DNA from: JAYWIG01 sp043789035
GTDB taxonomy: Bacteria; Pseudomonadota; Gammaproteobacteria; Burkholderiales; Burkholderiaceae_E
Assembly: GCA_043789035.1 (NCBI GenBank)
Contig: JAYWIG010000233.1
Location: 1-41,474, forward strand
Reading direction: 5' to 3'
Length of the DNA: 41,474 bases
The notes beneath the pieces are model-generated. The model was not told the DNA's origin, ran no database searches, and saw only the letters and a list, made by a program, of their open reading frames with translations. Both the position numbers and the translations under genes were made by a program. This document shows positions 27,078 through 35,166 of the stretch, piece after piece. Position 1 is the stretch's first letter. Each line of letters starts with the position of its first letter.

Positions 27078-27093
27078 ACTAGAAATTCCTAGT
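27078..27093. repeat. Near-perfect 16-bp palindrome upstream of recC
   Basis: ACTAGAAATTCCTAGT reads almost the same on both strands (14 of 16 positions symmetric) and lies about 41 bp before the recC start, where an operator or leader hairpin could act. It does not resemble a LexA box (CTGT-n8-ACAG). No regulator can be assigned. Confidence 0.4.
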
Positions 27094-27147
27094 AGCAGAC
27101 ACCATTAACATCATTGTAAGTGTCTCGCTGGACCGTGCATTAGCCAT

Positions 27148-27181
27148 AAAAAAAGGGGCTATCAAACATGATGAGCCCCTA
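27148..27181 (-). terminator. Rho-independent terminator of the BLUF-SCHIC gene
   Basis: On the minus strand AGGGGCT pairs with AGCCCCT, extended inward by ATCA/TGAT with a single bulge, and is followed directly by seven T residues. It begins about 32 bp after the stop of the BLUF-SCHIC gene, separating it from the recCBD operon on the same strand. This is the clearest intrinsic terminator in the window. Confidence 0.88.
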
Positions 27182-27212
27182 TTGAATGCAGCTTAATGCC
27201 GCTTAACGCTGA

Positions 27213-28397
27213 TTAATGACGAACAGTCTTTGTAGTCGCCATTAACTCGCGCATGATGAGGGACCCTGCGTCGGCAGAAGTCGCCATTGCGCCGTCAGCC
27301 CCCACAGTCTTCTCAAGGCCTGGCTGCTCATAAAACACCCTGCCTCCGACTACGACCACCAACTCAGGGTTGCAAGAAGCGATACGAGCCTTGGCAATAG
27401 TCTCTGTCAACCTAGGTAACCAATGCTCACGGCTAAACACCATGCTTAAGTTCAAATCAAGCGCATCAAACCATGTCTCCGACACAAGCTTTTCGATGGC
27501 ATTGTCGTTTGCTGGTAACTCAAGCTGTGACTGCCAACCTGCACGCACCAAAACATCATCATCAAGTACCGCACCAAGCATGTGAAGCTCACCAGGCTGT
27601 GGTGCAACCAAAACGGCTCGTAAGCCCGCATCGCCAGAAGTCTGCCATGGCGAAAGGCTTCCAATCGAGCGAATAGCTGTTTGAAGACGGCACAAAGCGA
27701 TAGTCAATGTAAATTCGGAGCAGTCACCCGACTGCCAAGCATCGCCAAGCCGGCGTGCAGCAGGCTCAATAACGCTGCTATAAAACATGGGTAGGTCTGT
27801 AACGAGATTATGTAACTCGTTAAAGAGCTGCAATGCGGCACTCGCGTCGGCAGCAATAAACAACTTCGCTAGTTCATCGACTCGAGGATGAGCCGCAATG
27901 CTAAGAATTTTCTTGGGTTTCGCCGCATGTTTGGCAGCAAGCTTGGGGATGACTAAATTTCTAATTAAGTCTGGCAGAAGCTCGTCCGCCTTCACAGGAG
28001 TTTTCTCGTTTTGCGGACCTTCGAATTTGGTCGCTAGCAAGAGATTCCAATCGCCAAAAAAGCGTGCTGGAATTTGCTGATTACCTAAAACTTCAATATC
28101 GGTATGGCGTGGGTCGCGCTTGATGGCTTCCCACAAATGTTTAAGCTGATCACCAGGGCCTTCTATCCACTGGAAAAAGCGTTGGTCTTCGTAGATCAAT
28201 TGCCCGGTGATCGAATGATCTCGATTTCGTTGCTGCGCGGCTTGCACTAAAGCGGCAAGCTCGTGGTCTGTTTGAGGTTTCTTTGCGCGACTACGATAAG
28301 CCAGCGATGCTACCCAGCCGTTGGATGAGCCTTTTAAACCGCCTCCTCCGTCAAAGCTCGGTTTGCCTGTTAAAGGTGTACTGCTAGTGATCAACAT
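27213..28397 (-). CDS. BLUF-SCHIC photoreceptor (AppA-like light/redox sensor)
   Basis: The 394-residue protein has an N-terminal BLUF flavin domain (about residues 28-122) with all the key positions at AppA spacing: Y34 (AppA Tyr21), N58 (Asn45), Q76 (Gln63) and W117 (Trp104). AppA Met106 corresponds to a Leu. After a linker comes a helical segment (about 195-245; LGDAWQSGDCSEFTLTI) and a Rossmann unit (about 258-380). Its GELHMLG motif places H272 where heme or cobalamin is bound in SCHIC and AerR/PpaA domains. This matches AppA, which releases PpsR repression in response to light and oxygen. No ppsR or photosynthesis gene is in the window, so the target is unknown. A GGGAG Shine-Dalgarno precedes ATG 28397. 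The first ~27 residues are a Gly/Ser-rich tail. Confidence 0.88.
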   Translation of the reverse strand: MLITSSTPLTGKPSFDGGGGLKGSSNGWVASLAYRSRAKKPQTDHELAALVQAAQQRNRDHSITGQLIYEDQRFFQWIEGPGDQLKHLWEAIKRDPRHTDIEVLGNQQIPARFFGDWNLLLATKFEGPQNEKTPVKADELLPDLIRNLVIPKLAAKHAAKPKKILSIAAHPRVDELAKLFIAADASAALQLFNELHNLVTDLPMFYSSVIEPAARRLGDAWQSGDCSEFTLTIALCRLQTAIRSIGSLSPWQTSGDAGLRAVLVAPQPGELHMLGAVLDDDVLVRAGWQSQLELPANDNAIEKLVSETWFDALDLNLSMVFSREHWLPRLTETIAKARIASCNPELVVVVGGRVFYEQPGLEKTVGADGAMATSADAGSLIMRELMATTKTVRH

Positions 28398-28422
28398 GTA
28401 TCGTCTCCCGTCGATTCAATGT

Positions 28423-28442
28423 TGAGCGGTGCCAGCCGCTCA
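28423..28442 (-). promoter_or_regulatory. Leader hairpin before the BLUF-SCHIC gene
   Basis: TGAGCGG and CCGCTCA form a perfect 7-bp GC-rich stem with a 6-nt loop, 26-45 nt upstream of the start codon and just 5' of the GGGAG ribosome site. There is no T run, so termination is unlikely; it may stabilise the mRNA. The whole 262-bp gap to htpX has no gene. Confidence 0.35.
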
Positions 28443-28568
28443 CTCGTTAAGTCTGCTTTCCAAAACAACTTAAGGCGGGTCGGCGCCCGTCTGTTTCTTA
28501 TGTAGGGAACACCTCTTTACTTACATCCGCGGAACCTACAAACTCGGGGGTTAATCCCTACTTTGGCG

Positions 28569-28594
28569 TTACGTTACCTCACAAATAAGGATCA
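28569..28594 (-). promoter_or_regulatory. Candidate ECF (RpoE/ChrR-type) promoter for the BLUF-SCHIC gene
   Basis: On the minus strand TGATCC (28589-28594) is followed after 15 nt by CGTAA (28569-28573). TGATCC is the -35 element of group ECF11 sigma factors (Rhodobacter sphaeroides RpoE, singlet-oxygen response), and CGTA resembles their -10. The spacer is a little short, and no sigma or anti-sigma gene is in the window. The site would give a leader of about 160 nt. Confidence 0.3.
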
Positions 28595-28659
28595 TAACTA
28601 AGTCACCTGCGTATTGAATCTTTTACGAAGGCCGAAGTCAAGTCAATCTTTCAAAATAA

Positions 28660-29538
28660 TTAACTCTTTGATTGTTGCAATGCGGCAATTCTCAGTTCCA
28701 ACGGCGGATGCGTCGAGAACAATGCGGCAAAAGACGACGGCTTGCCAGCAATACCCATTGCCGCCATTGCTTTAGGTAACTCAGCAGGTTCAACGCCCCC
28801 TAAACGTCTTAAGGCATTAATCATCGATGTGTTATTTCCCAGCAAGCTGGCTGCACCTGCATCCGCACGGAACTCGCGCTGACGTGAAAACCAAGCAACG
28901 ATAATCGATGCAAGCACACCAAAAAGCAAATCCAGCACCACAGTCGTAATCATGTAGCCAATGCCTGGGCCATCGTTGTTATTTTTAAGAATAACCTTGT
29001 CGACAAAGTACCCAACTACTCTAGACAAAAATACGACAAAGGTATTCATCACGCCTTGAATGAGCGTCATGGTTACCATGTCGCCATTTGCGATGTGGGC
29101 GACTTCGTGACCAATAACGGCTTCGACCTCATCTCTGCGCATGGATTGCAGCAAACCAGTCGATACGGCAACCAAGGCTGAGTTTTTAAAAGCGCCGGTC
29201 GCGAATGCGTTTGGATCCCCTTCGAATATGCCAACCTCAGGCATACCAATGCCTGCTTTTTCAGATAAGCGACGCACAGTCTCAACAATCCAAGCTTCAT
29301 CGGGATTTGCGGGGTTATTGATCACGCGTACGCCCGAAGACCACTTCGCGATGGTTTTGCTCATGAGTAGGGAAATAATCGCACCACCAAACCCCATCAA
29401 CAAGCTAAAGCCCAATAATTGGCCCAAATTTAACCCTGATGCAGTCAGATAGCGATTCACGCCTAACGCTGAAGCAGCAACACCCAAAACGAGCATCACT
29501 GCCAAATTAGTAACCAAAAACAAAATTACACGTTTCAT
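28660..29538 (-). CDS. htpX: Membrane metalloprotease HtpX
   Basis: This M48-family zinc protease of the inner membrane degrades misfolded membrane proteins. The zinc site is HEVAHIANGD (HExxH), with the third ligand Glu in RQREFRADAGAA. Two hydrophobic segments lie at the N-terminus (VILFLVTNLAVMLVLGV; LGFSLLMGFGGAIISLL) and two more flank the middle, and HPPLELRIAAL closes the protein as in other HtpX. The start is set at ATG 29538 (MKRVILFLV), which is preceded by GGAAGGGAA and gives the standard 292-residue length. A reading eight codons longer is possible but lacks such a site. It is transcribed toward the BLUF-SCHIC gene. Confidence 0.95.
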   Translation of the reverse strand: MKRVILFLVTNLAVMLVLGVAASALGVNRYLTASGLNLGQLLGFSLLMGFGGAIISLLMSKTIAKWSSGVRVINNPANPDEAWIVETVRRLSEKAGIGMPEVGIFEGDPNAFATGAFKNSALVAVSTGLLQSMRRDEVEAVIGHEVAHIANGDMVTMTLIQGVMNTFVVFLSRVVGYFVDKVILKNNNDGPGIGYMITTVVLDLLFGVLASIIVAWFSRQREFRADAGAASLLGNNTSMINALRRLGGVEPAELPKAMAAMGIAGKPSSFAALFSTHPPLELRIAALQQSKS

Positions 29539-29654
29539 CGAATTCCCTTCCGTTGCAAACAAACCAGTAAAGCTATGTACCTAAAAAACTAAAACCTAGG
29601 CAGCCGCTCGTGCCGATTCTATATGGGGAAAATGCTAGTAAATTCAATATCACC

Positions 29655-30284
29655 TTATTTTATAAGGGGAAGGATGTCCCTAAAGGCGACGTGCTCCGAG
29701 GTGCGCATCCATTCGAAAACAACCATTTCCGTGGTAACCAAGTCGACCCCAGCTGTGGCGAGACGATCAAAAGCGGCATCACGATTGCGCTCAGTCCTCG
29801 AACTGCAGGCATCAGTAACAACCCATACTTCGAACTCTTCGTCGATTAAATCAAGCGCAGTTTGTAACAAGCACACATGTGCCTCACAACCGGCGATCAC
29901 AATCATATTGCGTTCAGTTTCGGCAGTGAGCTGTGGCGCTCGACTTTGGAGGTGCTTAGGCAGACTTCGAGCATTTCCGCCTTGGCGTGCCGGTGGCGGA
30001 GCTTCATCGACCTCAGGCCTGAGACGAGCCGTCAGTCCCTCGGCAACTGCACTGAAGTGACGCTTGCTCATCGTTTCTAAGCAAAGCTGGCGAATCGCCT
30101 CCACGTTCTGGCCAAGCCCTTGAGGGTTTTGCTCGGTACCCCAAACAGGAATTTCTAGACCCCTAGCGACAATGCCTAGCAGTTCCGCATTTCGAAGAAT
30201 TTCTTCATGCTCGAAAATTTTCGGCATTAACCGAGCTTGATAGTCAACCAGTACAAGTTGGCTTAGGTCTGAATCGAGAAGCAT
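29655..30284 (-). CDS. Isochorismatase-family cysteine hydrolase
   Basis: The fold is that of isochorismatase-like hydrolases, whose Asp-Lys-Cys triad is visible here as LVLVDYQ (Asp), MSKRHFSAV (Lys) and AGCEAHVCLLQTAL (nucleophile Cys). Members cleave amides such as nicotinamide, maleamate, N-carbamoyl compounds or ureas. The start is placed at ATG 30284 (MLLDSDLSQLVLVDYQ), giving 209 residues with an AAGAAAGAG ribosome site; the 28 extra residues upstream would overlap the TetR gene. A segment rich in Pro, Arg and Gln between the Lys and Cys strands (about 25 residues, around EAPPPARQGGNARS) is an unusual insertion for the family. It follows the TetR gene by 28 bp and probably belongs to the neighbouring catabolic cluster, perhaps for an amide or deformylation step. 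Confidence 0.78.
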   Translation of the reverse strand: MLLDSDLSQLVLVDYQARLMPKIFEHEEILRNAELLGIVARGLEIPVWGTEQNPQGLGQNVEAIRQLCLETMSKRHFSAVAEGLTARLRPEVDEAPPPARQGGNARSLPKHLQSRAPQLTAETERNMIVIAGCEAHVCLLQTALDLIDEEFEVWVVTDACSSRTERNRDAAFDRLATAGVDLVTTEMVVFEWMRTSEHVAFRDILPLIK

Positions 30285-30312
30285 AGGCTCTTTCTTAAAC
30301 TGAAGGCGGTTT

Positions 30313-31047
30313 TCACCACAAAGGCTTTTGACGTGCGAGAAACTCTTCCTCGACATTGGTTGCCGCAATATTAGTAGAAGTTTGCTCTTGCGTCGGCGCG
30401 TAACGCTGGCAGAGCTGAACTATATAGCGGCTAAATAGTTCATCGGCATTTTGCTTGAACAGCTTAATTCGTCCAGTATGCTGCAAAAGTAACAGGCCAA
30501 TGCCATGGGCAAAAGTCGCTGTGTTTTCAGATAGCGCTAACTCCTGAGATAAACCCATATCGATCAGAGCTTTTTCAGCAGGTTCCAGCGCTTGAATAAG
30601 TTGTGCGTTTAAAAGCGTATTCAAATCGCCGGTTAGACCTCTGGGACGCATTCCTTGAAAAAGGTAAAAGCCAAGAACCAAATCTCGTGGATTAGAGTAA
30701 TAGAACTTAAACCATGCCAAGGTTTTGCCAGCTAGCTGCCGCGATGGCGCAGTAAGGGCATATCCATGGAGAACGCCTGCCGAGGGCCTCGCGCTCATCA
30801 CGGTAACCTTTAATCGCTCTAAAGATTCACCCAACAAAGCAGCGTAAATAGCTTCTTTACTTGGAAAATAAGAATAAATCGCTCCGGGTGTGTAACCCGC
30901 CTTCTTGGCTATTTCACGAATACTAGCCCCTTCAAGGCCTTCTGCCTCAAAAACTGCCCTTGCCGCGTCAAGTACGTAGGCTTTACGGGTGTCGATCAAG
31001 TGATTTCGACGGTGATTTCCGGGAGTTTTATCGAATGTCTGATTCAT
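30313..31047 (-). CDS. TetR-family transcriptional regulator
   Basis: This 244-residue protein has the TetR DNA-binding domain at residues about 22-70: VLDAARAVFEAEGLEGASIREIAKKAGYTPGAIYSYFPSKEA is typical (helix-turn-helix through the GAIYSYFPSKEAIYAAL recognition part). The larger C-terminal ligand domain is all-helical and of unknown specificity. It lies divergent from the AbfD-like gene, with an inverted repeat in the shared 121-bp promoter region, and precedes the isochorismatase-like gene. A local repressor of the catabolic cluster is the natural reading; the ligand is probably a pathway acid or CoA ester. Confidence 0.9.
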   Translation of the reverse strand: MNQTFDKTPGNHRRNHLIDTRKAYVLDAARAVFEAEGLEGASIREIAKKAGYTPGAIYSYFPSKEAIYAALLGESLERLKVTVMSARPSAGVLHGYALTAPSRQLAGKTLAWFKFYYSNPRDLVLGFYLFQGMRPRGLTGDLNTLLNAQLIQALEPAEKALIDMGLSQELALSENTATFAHGIGLLLLQHTGRIKLFKQNADELFSRYIVQLCQRYAPTQEQTSTNIAATNVEEEFLARQKPLW

Positions 31048-31099
31048 TGTTATATTTTACAGACGTTTATTTCATAACTTACTTATGCGTTTTAATTTT

Positions 31100-31145
31100 T
31101 GTACAATAATTTAAACATTGTTCAGTTAATTATCTAAACATTATT
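31100..31145. promoter_or_regulatory. Candidate TetR operator in the divergent promoter
   Basis: TGTACAAT (31100-31107) and ATTGTTCA (31117-31124) form an inverted repeat with 7 of 8 matching positions and a 9-nt centre, a usual size for TetR operators. The right half lies in TAAACATTGTT (31112-31122), which recurs as TAAACATTATT at 31135-31145, 23 bp further on, close to the AbfD-like start. The region is strongly AT-rich, as expected for overlapping promoters. Confidence 0.5.
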
Positions 31146-31168
31146 TAATTTAAACACTCAAAAAAAAT

Positions 31169-32794
31169 ATGAACAAAATATCTTCAAATTTAATGACTGG
31201 TGACGAATATCGAGAGAGTCTCAAGCGTTACACCCCAAAAGTATTCGTTGATGGGCGTCGGATCGAAAGAATCGAATCTGAAGCGATGCTTGCGCCGGGA
31301 ATCAATGCAATTGCCCTGACCTATGACTTTGCGCACCAAGCGCGCAGTCGAGTGCTGATGACAGCGACAGAAGCCACCTCGGGCAGGCTAGTAAATCGAT
31401 TTACCCATACGAACAGAGCCGCTGGGGATTTACTCAATAAGCTTGAAGCGGTTCGCCTTGTTTGCCAAGAAACCGGCTGCGCCCAGAGATACCTTACGCA
31501 AGATGCAATGAATGCGATTGGTCAAGTTAGCGCCAGACTAGATGCCGTTAGTTCAGGCAAGGGTTATTCTGATAAGTTCTTACAGTATCTACACTATGTT
31601 CAAGACAACGACCTCACTTTAGGCGTCGCAATGACGGATGCCAAAGGTGATCGCAGCCTACGCCCTCATCTCCAAGCAAATCCAAACAGCTATGTCCATG
31701 TGGTGAAACGCAATCAGATTCACGATGGCAAAACCGGCATCGTGATTTCTGGCACGAAAGCCATTGTCACGGGTGCACCCTATATGCATGAATTTTTAGT
31801 GATGCCGTGCAGAAATATGAGCAAAGCGGATGCTGACTTTGCCGTCTGCTGCGCAGTGCCTGTGGACGCTCCAGGAATCACCATCGTTGCTAGGCCCGCT
31901 GGCCGCCCTGGCGAAAAGCTAGAGCATGGAGATGCCCTTTTTAGTAGAAAGTTTGGGCAAAGCACTGGTGTGGTGATTTTCGACAACGTATTCGTGCCCG
32001 ATGACAAAGTGTTTTACTCCGGCATCGGCAACGAGTGGGAGCATTCTGCACATCTCACTTATAGCTATGCCACCCACCACCGCCATACCTGCATTGGCGC
32101 GCGCGCTGGCTTCGGCGATTTGCTCATAGGCGCAGGTGCATTGATGTGCGAAGCCAATGGCTTCGATCCGGGTAAAGAAAGCCATTTACGCGAGCAAATG
32201 GTTGAGCTAATCAAAATCACCGAAGGATTTTTTGCCTGCGGAGTGGCAGCCAGCGTTTACGCTAAGCAGGACGAGAATTGCGACATTTTTATGCCAGACC
32301 CTGTTTTCAGCAATATCGGAAAACTTCTTTTAGCCACCCAAATCTACGATATGCACCGCATTGCGCATTATGTCAGCGGAGGCCTTATCGTCACCCTACC
32401 AGGCCCGGACGAAGATCACAACCCTGAAACCGCCGCACAGTTATCGGAGGTACTTCGCGCGAATCCATCGGTGCCCTATGAGCAACGAATTCAAACTGCG
32501 CGATTCATTGAAGATTTAACAGCAGGCTATCAGGGTGGCTGGTATTCAGTCATTAGCCTTCATGGCGGGGGATCTCCAGCTGCGATGAAGCAAGAGATCT
32601 ACCGAAATTACCCAATCGGCAACAAAGTTGATTTGGTCGAAAGAATTCTTGAGCGCGGTGTCAATAACGATCCTAAACGTCCTATTAATCAAAATAAGCA
32701 AGCTGGAAAATGTTGCGATATGGGTTGCACAACGCCAGGAACCGCCGTCATGGTACCTATCGATTCGATAGAAAAAACAAAACCCAAAGACTAG
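31169..32794 (+). CDS. 4-hydroxybutyryl-CoA dehydratase/HpaB-fold flavoprotein
   Basis: The 541-residue protein belongs to the 4-hydroxyphenylacetate 3-hydroxylase superfamily and reads closer to AbfD (4-hydroxybutyryl-CoA dehydratase/vinylacetyl-CoA isomerase) than to HpaB. Shared blocks include LMTGDEYRESL, GVAMTDAKGDRS, VVIFDNVFVPDDKVF, GARAGFGDLLIGAGAL and SLHGGGSPAA. AbfD holds its 4Fe-4S cluster with C99, C103, H292 and C299. The aligned residues here are C104, Y108, H304 and A311, so two ligands are missing. A dehydratase of the known type is therefore unlikely; a flavin-dependent monooxygenase or another acyl-CoA reaction is possible. The tail has three extra cysteines (KCCDMGC, C515, C516, C520). 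It is divergent from tetR and followed by a broken transporter gene. Confidence 0.75.
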   Translation: MNKISSNLMTGDEYRESLKRYTPKVFVDGRRIERIESEAMLAPGINAIALTYDFAHQARSRVLMTATEATSGRLVNRFTHTNRAAGDLLNKLEAVRLVCQETGCAQRYLTQDAMNAIGQVSARLDAVSSGKGYSDKFLQYLHYVQDNDLTLGVAMTDAKGDRSLRPHLQANPNSYVHVVKRNQIHDGKTGIVISGTKAIVTGAPYMHEFLVMPCRNMSKADADFAVCCAVPVDAPGITIVARPAGRPGEKLEHGDALFSRKFGQSTGVVIFDNVFVPDDKVFYSGIGNEWEHSAHLTYSYATHHRHTCIGARAGFGDLLIGAGALMCEANGFDPGKESHLREQMVELIKITEGFFACGVAASVYAKQDENCDIFMPDPVFSNIGKLLLATQIYDMHRIAHYVSGGLIVTLPGPDEDHNPETAAQLSEVLRANPSVPYEQRIQTARFIEDLTAGYQGGWYSVISLHGGGSPAAMKQEIYRNYPIGNKVDLVERILERGVNNDPKRPINQNKQAGKCCDMGCTTPGTAVMVPIDSIEKTKPKD

Positions 32795-32822
32795 GTTGCA
32801 GGCATATCGTAATATCCAAGAT

Positions 32823-33689
32823 ATGCAACAAACAATTCTATTAGTCGTCTTGAGCGTCATGGTGTATGCCGTGTCGCTCGACTTATAACTCGACGATTTC
32901 AAGTATGTTGCAAAGCATCCTCAGGCAGTGGCGATAGGTTTGATCGCGCAATTCATACTTCTACCTTGGGCGACGCTGGCTGCAACCTTATTGCTTGATT
33001 TACCCGCTCCAGTCGAGGCGGCCATGCTTTTGGTTGCCTGCTGCCCGGAAGGTGCGCTATCCAACGTTATTACCTATTTTGGTAAGGGCAACCTTGCACT
33101 AAGCCTTTCAATCTCCGCCGTGTCGAATGTTTTAGCGCTGGTGCTTACGCCATTAAACTTCACCCAATTGGTAGCGCTCAATCCTAATACTGCTACTTGG
33201 GTACGATCAATTTCATTAGAACCGAAAGACCTAGTAGTTAGCCTAGTATTGCTTCTAGCGCTACCCATGTTGGCGGCAATAGCGACAAGGAGATTTGCGC
33301 CCAATTTAGCGTCGAAAATTCGCAATCCACTTGAAAACATAGCACTTGTGGCGTTACTGATTTTCATCATAGGAGCAGTCGCAGGCCAGTGGAAAACCTT
33401 TGTTGCGGAACTTACTCACACCCTGCCATTGGTGATTGCGCATAATGCCTTAGGCTTATTGGTTGGGTTCCTCGCTGCGGCAGTAGGAAAACTATCCACA
33501 AAAGATGCCAGAGCAGTAATGATTGAATCGGGCATGCAAAACTCGGGCCTCGCATTAGGCATTATTGCAACTCAATTCAATTCAAACATTGCCATGATTG
33601 CTGTGGCCGGTCTTTGGGGTATTTGGCATATTGTTTCGGGCGGTTCATTGGCTATCCTTTGGCGCAGAAACGATTCAAGAACTGCTTGA
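32823..33689 (+). pseudogene. BASS-family (bile acid:Na+ symporter-like) transporter with in-frame stop
   Basis: Reading from ATG 32823, the frame gives 21 residues of a first transmembrane segment (QQTILLVVLSVMVYAVSLDL), meets TAA at 32886-32888, and then continues in the same frame with LDDFKYVAKHPQAVAIGL and the rest of the protein to 33689. The long downstream part has the hallmarks of the bile acid:sodium symporter family: CCPEGALSNVITYFGKGNLALS and IESGMQNSGLALGI. A change of one base (AAA to TAA would give the plausible Lys) explains the stop. An internal GTG at 32928 could start a version without the first segment. It follows the AbfD-like gene by 28 bp and overlaps the dioxygenase gene tail-to-tail by 15 bp. 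Its substrate is probably an organic anion. Confidence 0.8.
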
Positions 33690-34628
33690 GTTGTTGCGTG
33701 CCGTTAGCACCTCAAGCATTGGTCGTGGTGCTTCAGATTTGGCGGTTATTGGGGGCTTAGGCAATCTCGACTCACCCGCTTCAATCACAAACTGATAATC
33801 CAAGCTATACCAAGGGTTACTTTTGTCACCCTTGAGTTGATAGTTGCCAATTAACCTTTGCGTCACACCAAACTGAACATCAGTCTCTAAATTCGGATCA
33901 TCGCTGGAATATACCTGCGAGAACTGCGTCTTAAAACCTAGCTTTCGAATCATGAAATGAATGTGCGCAGGCCGCATGTTGTGCCGACCTTGCAGTTTCA
34001 AAAACACACCGACTGGGCCGTTTACAGGGATTGGATAACCAATCGGCTTAATGGTTTCGAATGAGAACCTGCCGAGTTCATCTGTCATAAATCGCGCTCG
34101 CAAATTCATGTCGGCCTGCTCAGGGTCTTGGTTCTCATAAAACCCTTCATTGGAGCTATGCCAAACGTCAATTTCGGCCCCTGCGACTGCGGCTCCCGAT
34201 GCATCAATAACCGATGCATTCACAATGAGTTTGGTACCGAGCGCGTTTTTAGTGTCTCTGGCGCTTCTAACGATGCTAGAACCCGAAGCCATTAAGGGTG
34301 CGTCGGGTCGCCAAAACGGCCCAAGCAAATTCGCTGTAGTTTCAGTATTACCTTTATCACCATTGTTGAGCAAGCAAACCAATGCCGATAGCCCGGTGGA
34401 ACCAGCGGCCAATACCACCTCATTATGCGAGGCATTGCTCGCCTGCCCCAAACTCGCAATTACTGCGCACGCTTGTTGGAACTCAGGCTCAGTTAGTTTT
34501 ATTTCGCGAGCAAACTCATGCAAATGTCGGATTGCCGCGCCCATGATTTCTTTGAACCTAGGGTTTTCTGCACCCTCTAGTTCAGCCAGCACTGCCGACG
34601 TAATATCTACTTGCGATTTAATAATCAT
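33675..34628 (-). CDS. Intradiol ring-cleavage dioxygenase (hydroxyquinol/catechol 1,2-dioxygenase type)
   Basis: This 317-residue enzyme has the N-terminal helical dimerisation domain and the beta-sandwich catalytic domain of Fe(III) intradiol dioxygenases, which open catechols or hydroxyquinol between the hydroxyls. The four iron ligands sit at the expected places: Y164 (EGFYENQ), Y198 (KPIGYPIPVNGP), H222 and H224 (RPAHIHF). ETTANLLGPFWRPDAP before the catalytic domain is typical of hydroxyquinol-type members. It is the last gene of the Bug-coxLMSG-like operon, 16 bp after CoxG. This suggests the molybdenum hydroxylase makes, or feeds into, an ortho-diol. Which diol is used cannot be read from sequence. 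Confidence 0.88.
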   Translation of the reverse strand: MIIKSQVDITSAVLAELEGAENPRFKEIMGAAIRHLHEFAREIKLTEPEFQQACAVIASLGQASNASHNEVVLAAGSTGLSALVCLLNNGDKGNTETTANLLGPFWRPDAPLMASGSSIVRSARDTKNALGTKLIVNASVIDASGAAVAGAEIDVWHSSNEGFYENQDPEQADMNLRARFMTDELGRFSFETIKPIGYPIPVNGPVGVFLKLQGRHNMRPAHIHFMIRKLGFKTQFSQVYSSDDPNLETDVQFGVTQRLIGNYQLKGDKSNPWYSLDYQFVIEAGESRLPKPPITAKSEAPRPMLEVLTARNNSSSS

Positions 34629-34644
34629 GGCTTACATTCAAAAA

Positions 34645-35163
34645 CTAATCGGTAGGTGGTACAAGCTGAACAACGTCGGGATCAACAACGTCAGGCAGTA
34701 CCATCCCTGGTAGCTCTTGAGCTCGCAGCTTCAGAATAAACTCGTCCCACATTAAGTCAGCTTTTGTTTTCATTGCGCTTAAACCGAAACTGCCAATACG
34801 ACCAAGCATCGTAACGTCAACCAGCATGCGCAATGCACAATGCGGGTTTTGAGAATCAAGCGTAGCGTCGCTTAACCAAATGCAGGTAGTTTGCTTAAAC
34901 GAGCTTGCAATCGATGAGTCTTCACCCGTACCTTGGCTCTTTAAATACTTTGGCTCATCTTGCTCAGCAATCACCGTTTTGATTTTGAACTTCGCCGTGA
35001 GAAATGAGATCTTTACTTCCATACTGGCGAGGTACTCCGTTGGGCTAATCACCTCAATAGATTTCATACCGGGCACGCAGGCACCCATCACTTGCGGATT
35101 CAGCAACAGCTGCCAAAGCTGCTGCGGTGTACCAAATAAGGTCGCATTTTTTTCGATTTCCAC
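34645..35163 (-). CDS. CoxG-like SRPBCC protein
   Basis: The 172-residue protein has the SRPBCC/START-like fold of CoxG: it opens with IEKNATLFGTPQQLWQLLLNP, then CVPGMKSIEVISPTEYLASMEVKISFLTAKFKIK, as in carbon monoxide dehydrogenase subunit G. In Oligotropha CoxG recruits the maturation AAA ATPase to the membrane; orthologues accompany many molybdenum hydroxylases. It sits between the 2Fe-2S subunit and the dioxygenase with gaps of 3 and 16 bp. A maturation or membrane-attachment role for the neighbouring hydroxylase is inferred from family and position. Confidence 0.83.
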   Translation of the reverse strand: MEIEKNATLFGTPQQLWQLLLNPQVMGACVPGMKSIEVISPTEYLASMEVKISFLTAKFKIKTVIAEQDEPKYLKSQGTGEDSSIASSFKQTTCIWLSDATLDSQNPHCALRMLVDVTMLGRIGSFGLSAMKTKADLMWDEFILKLRAQELPGMVLPDVVDPDVVQLVPPTD

Positions 35164-35166
35164 TGG

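Noticed and set aside
32546..32902. Minus-strand 118-residue frame under the AbfD-like gene end
   Set aside because: It is antisense to a conserved coding region and has no recognisable features.
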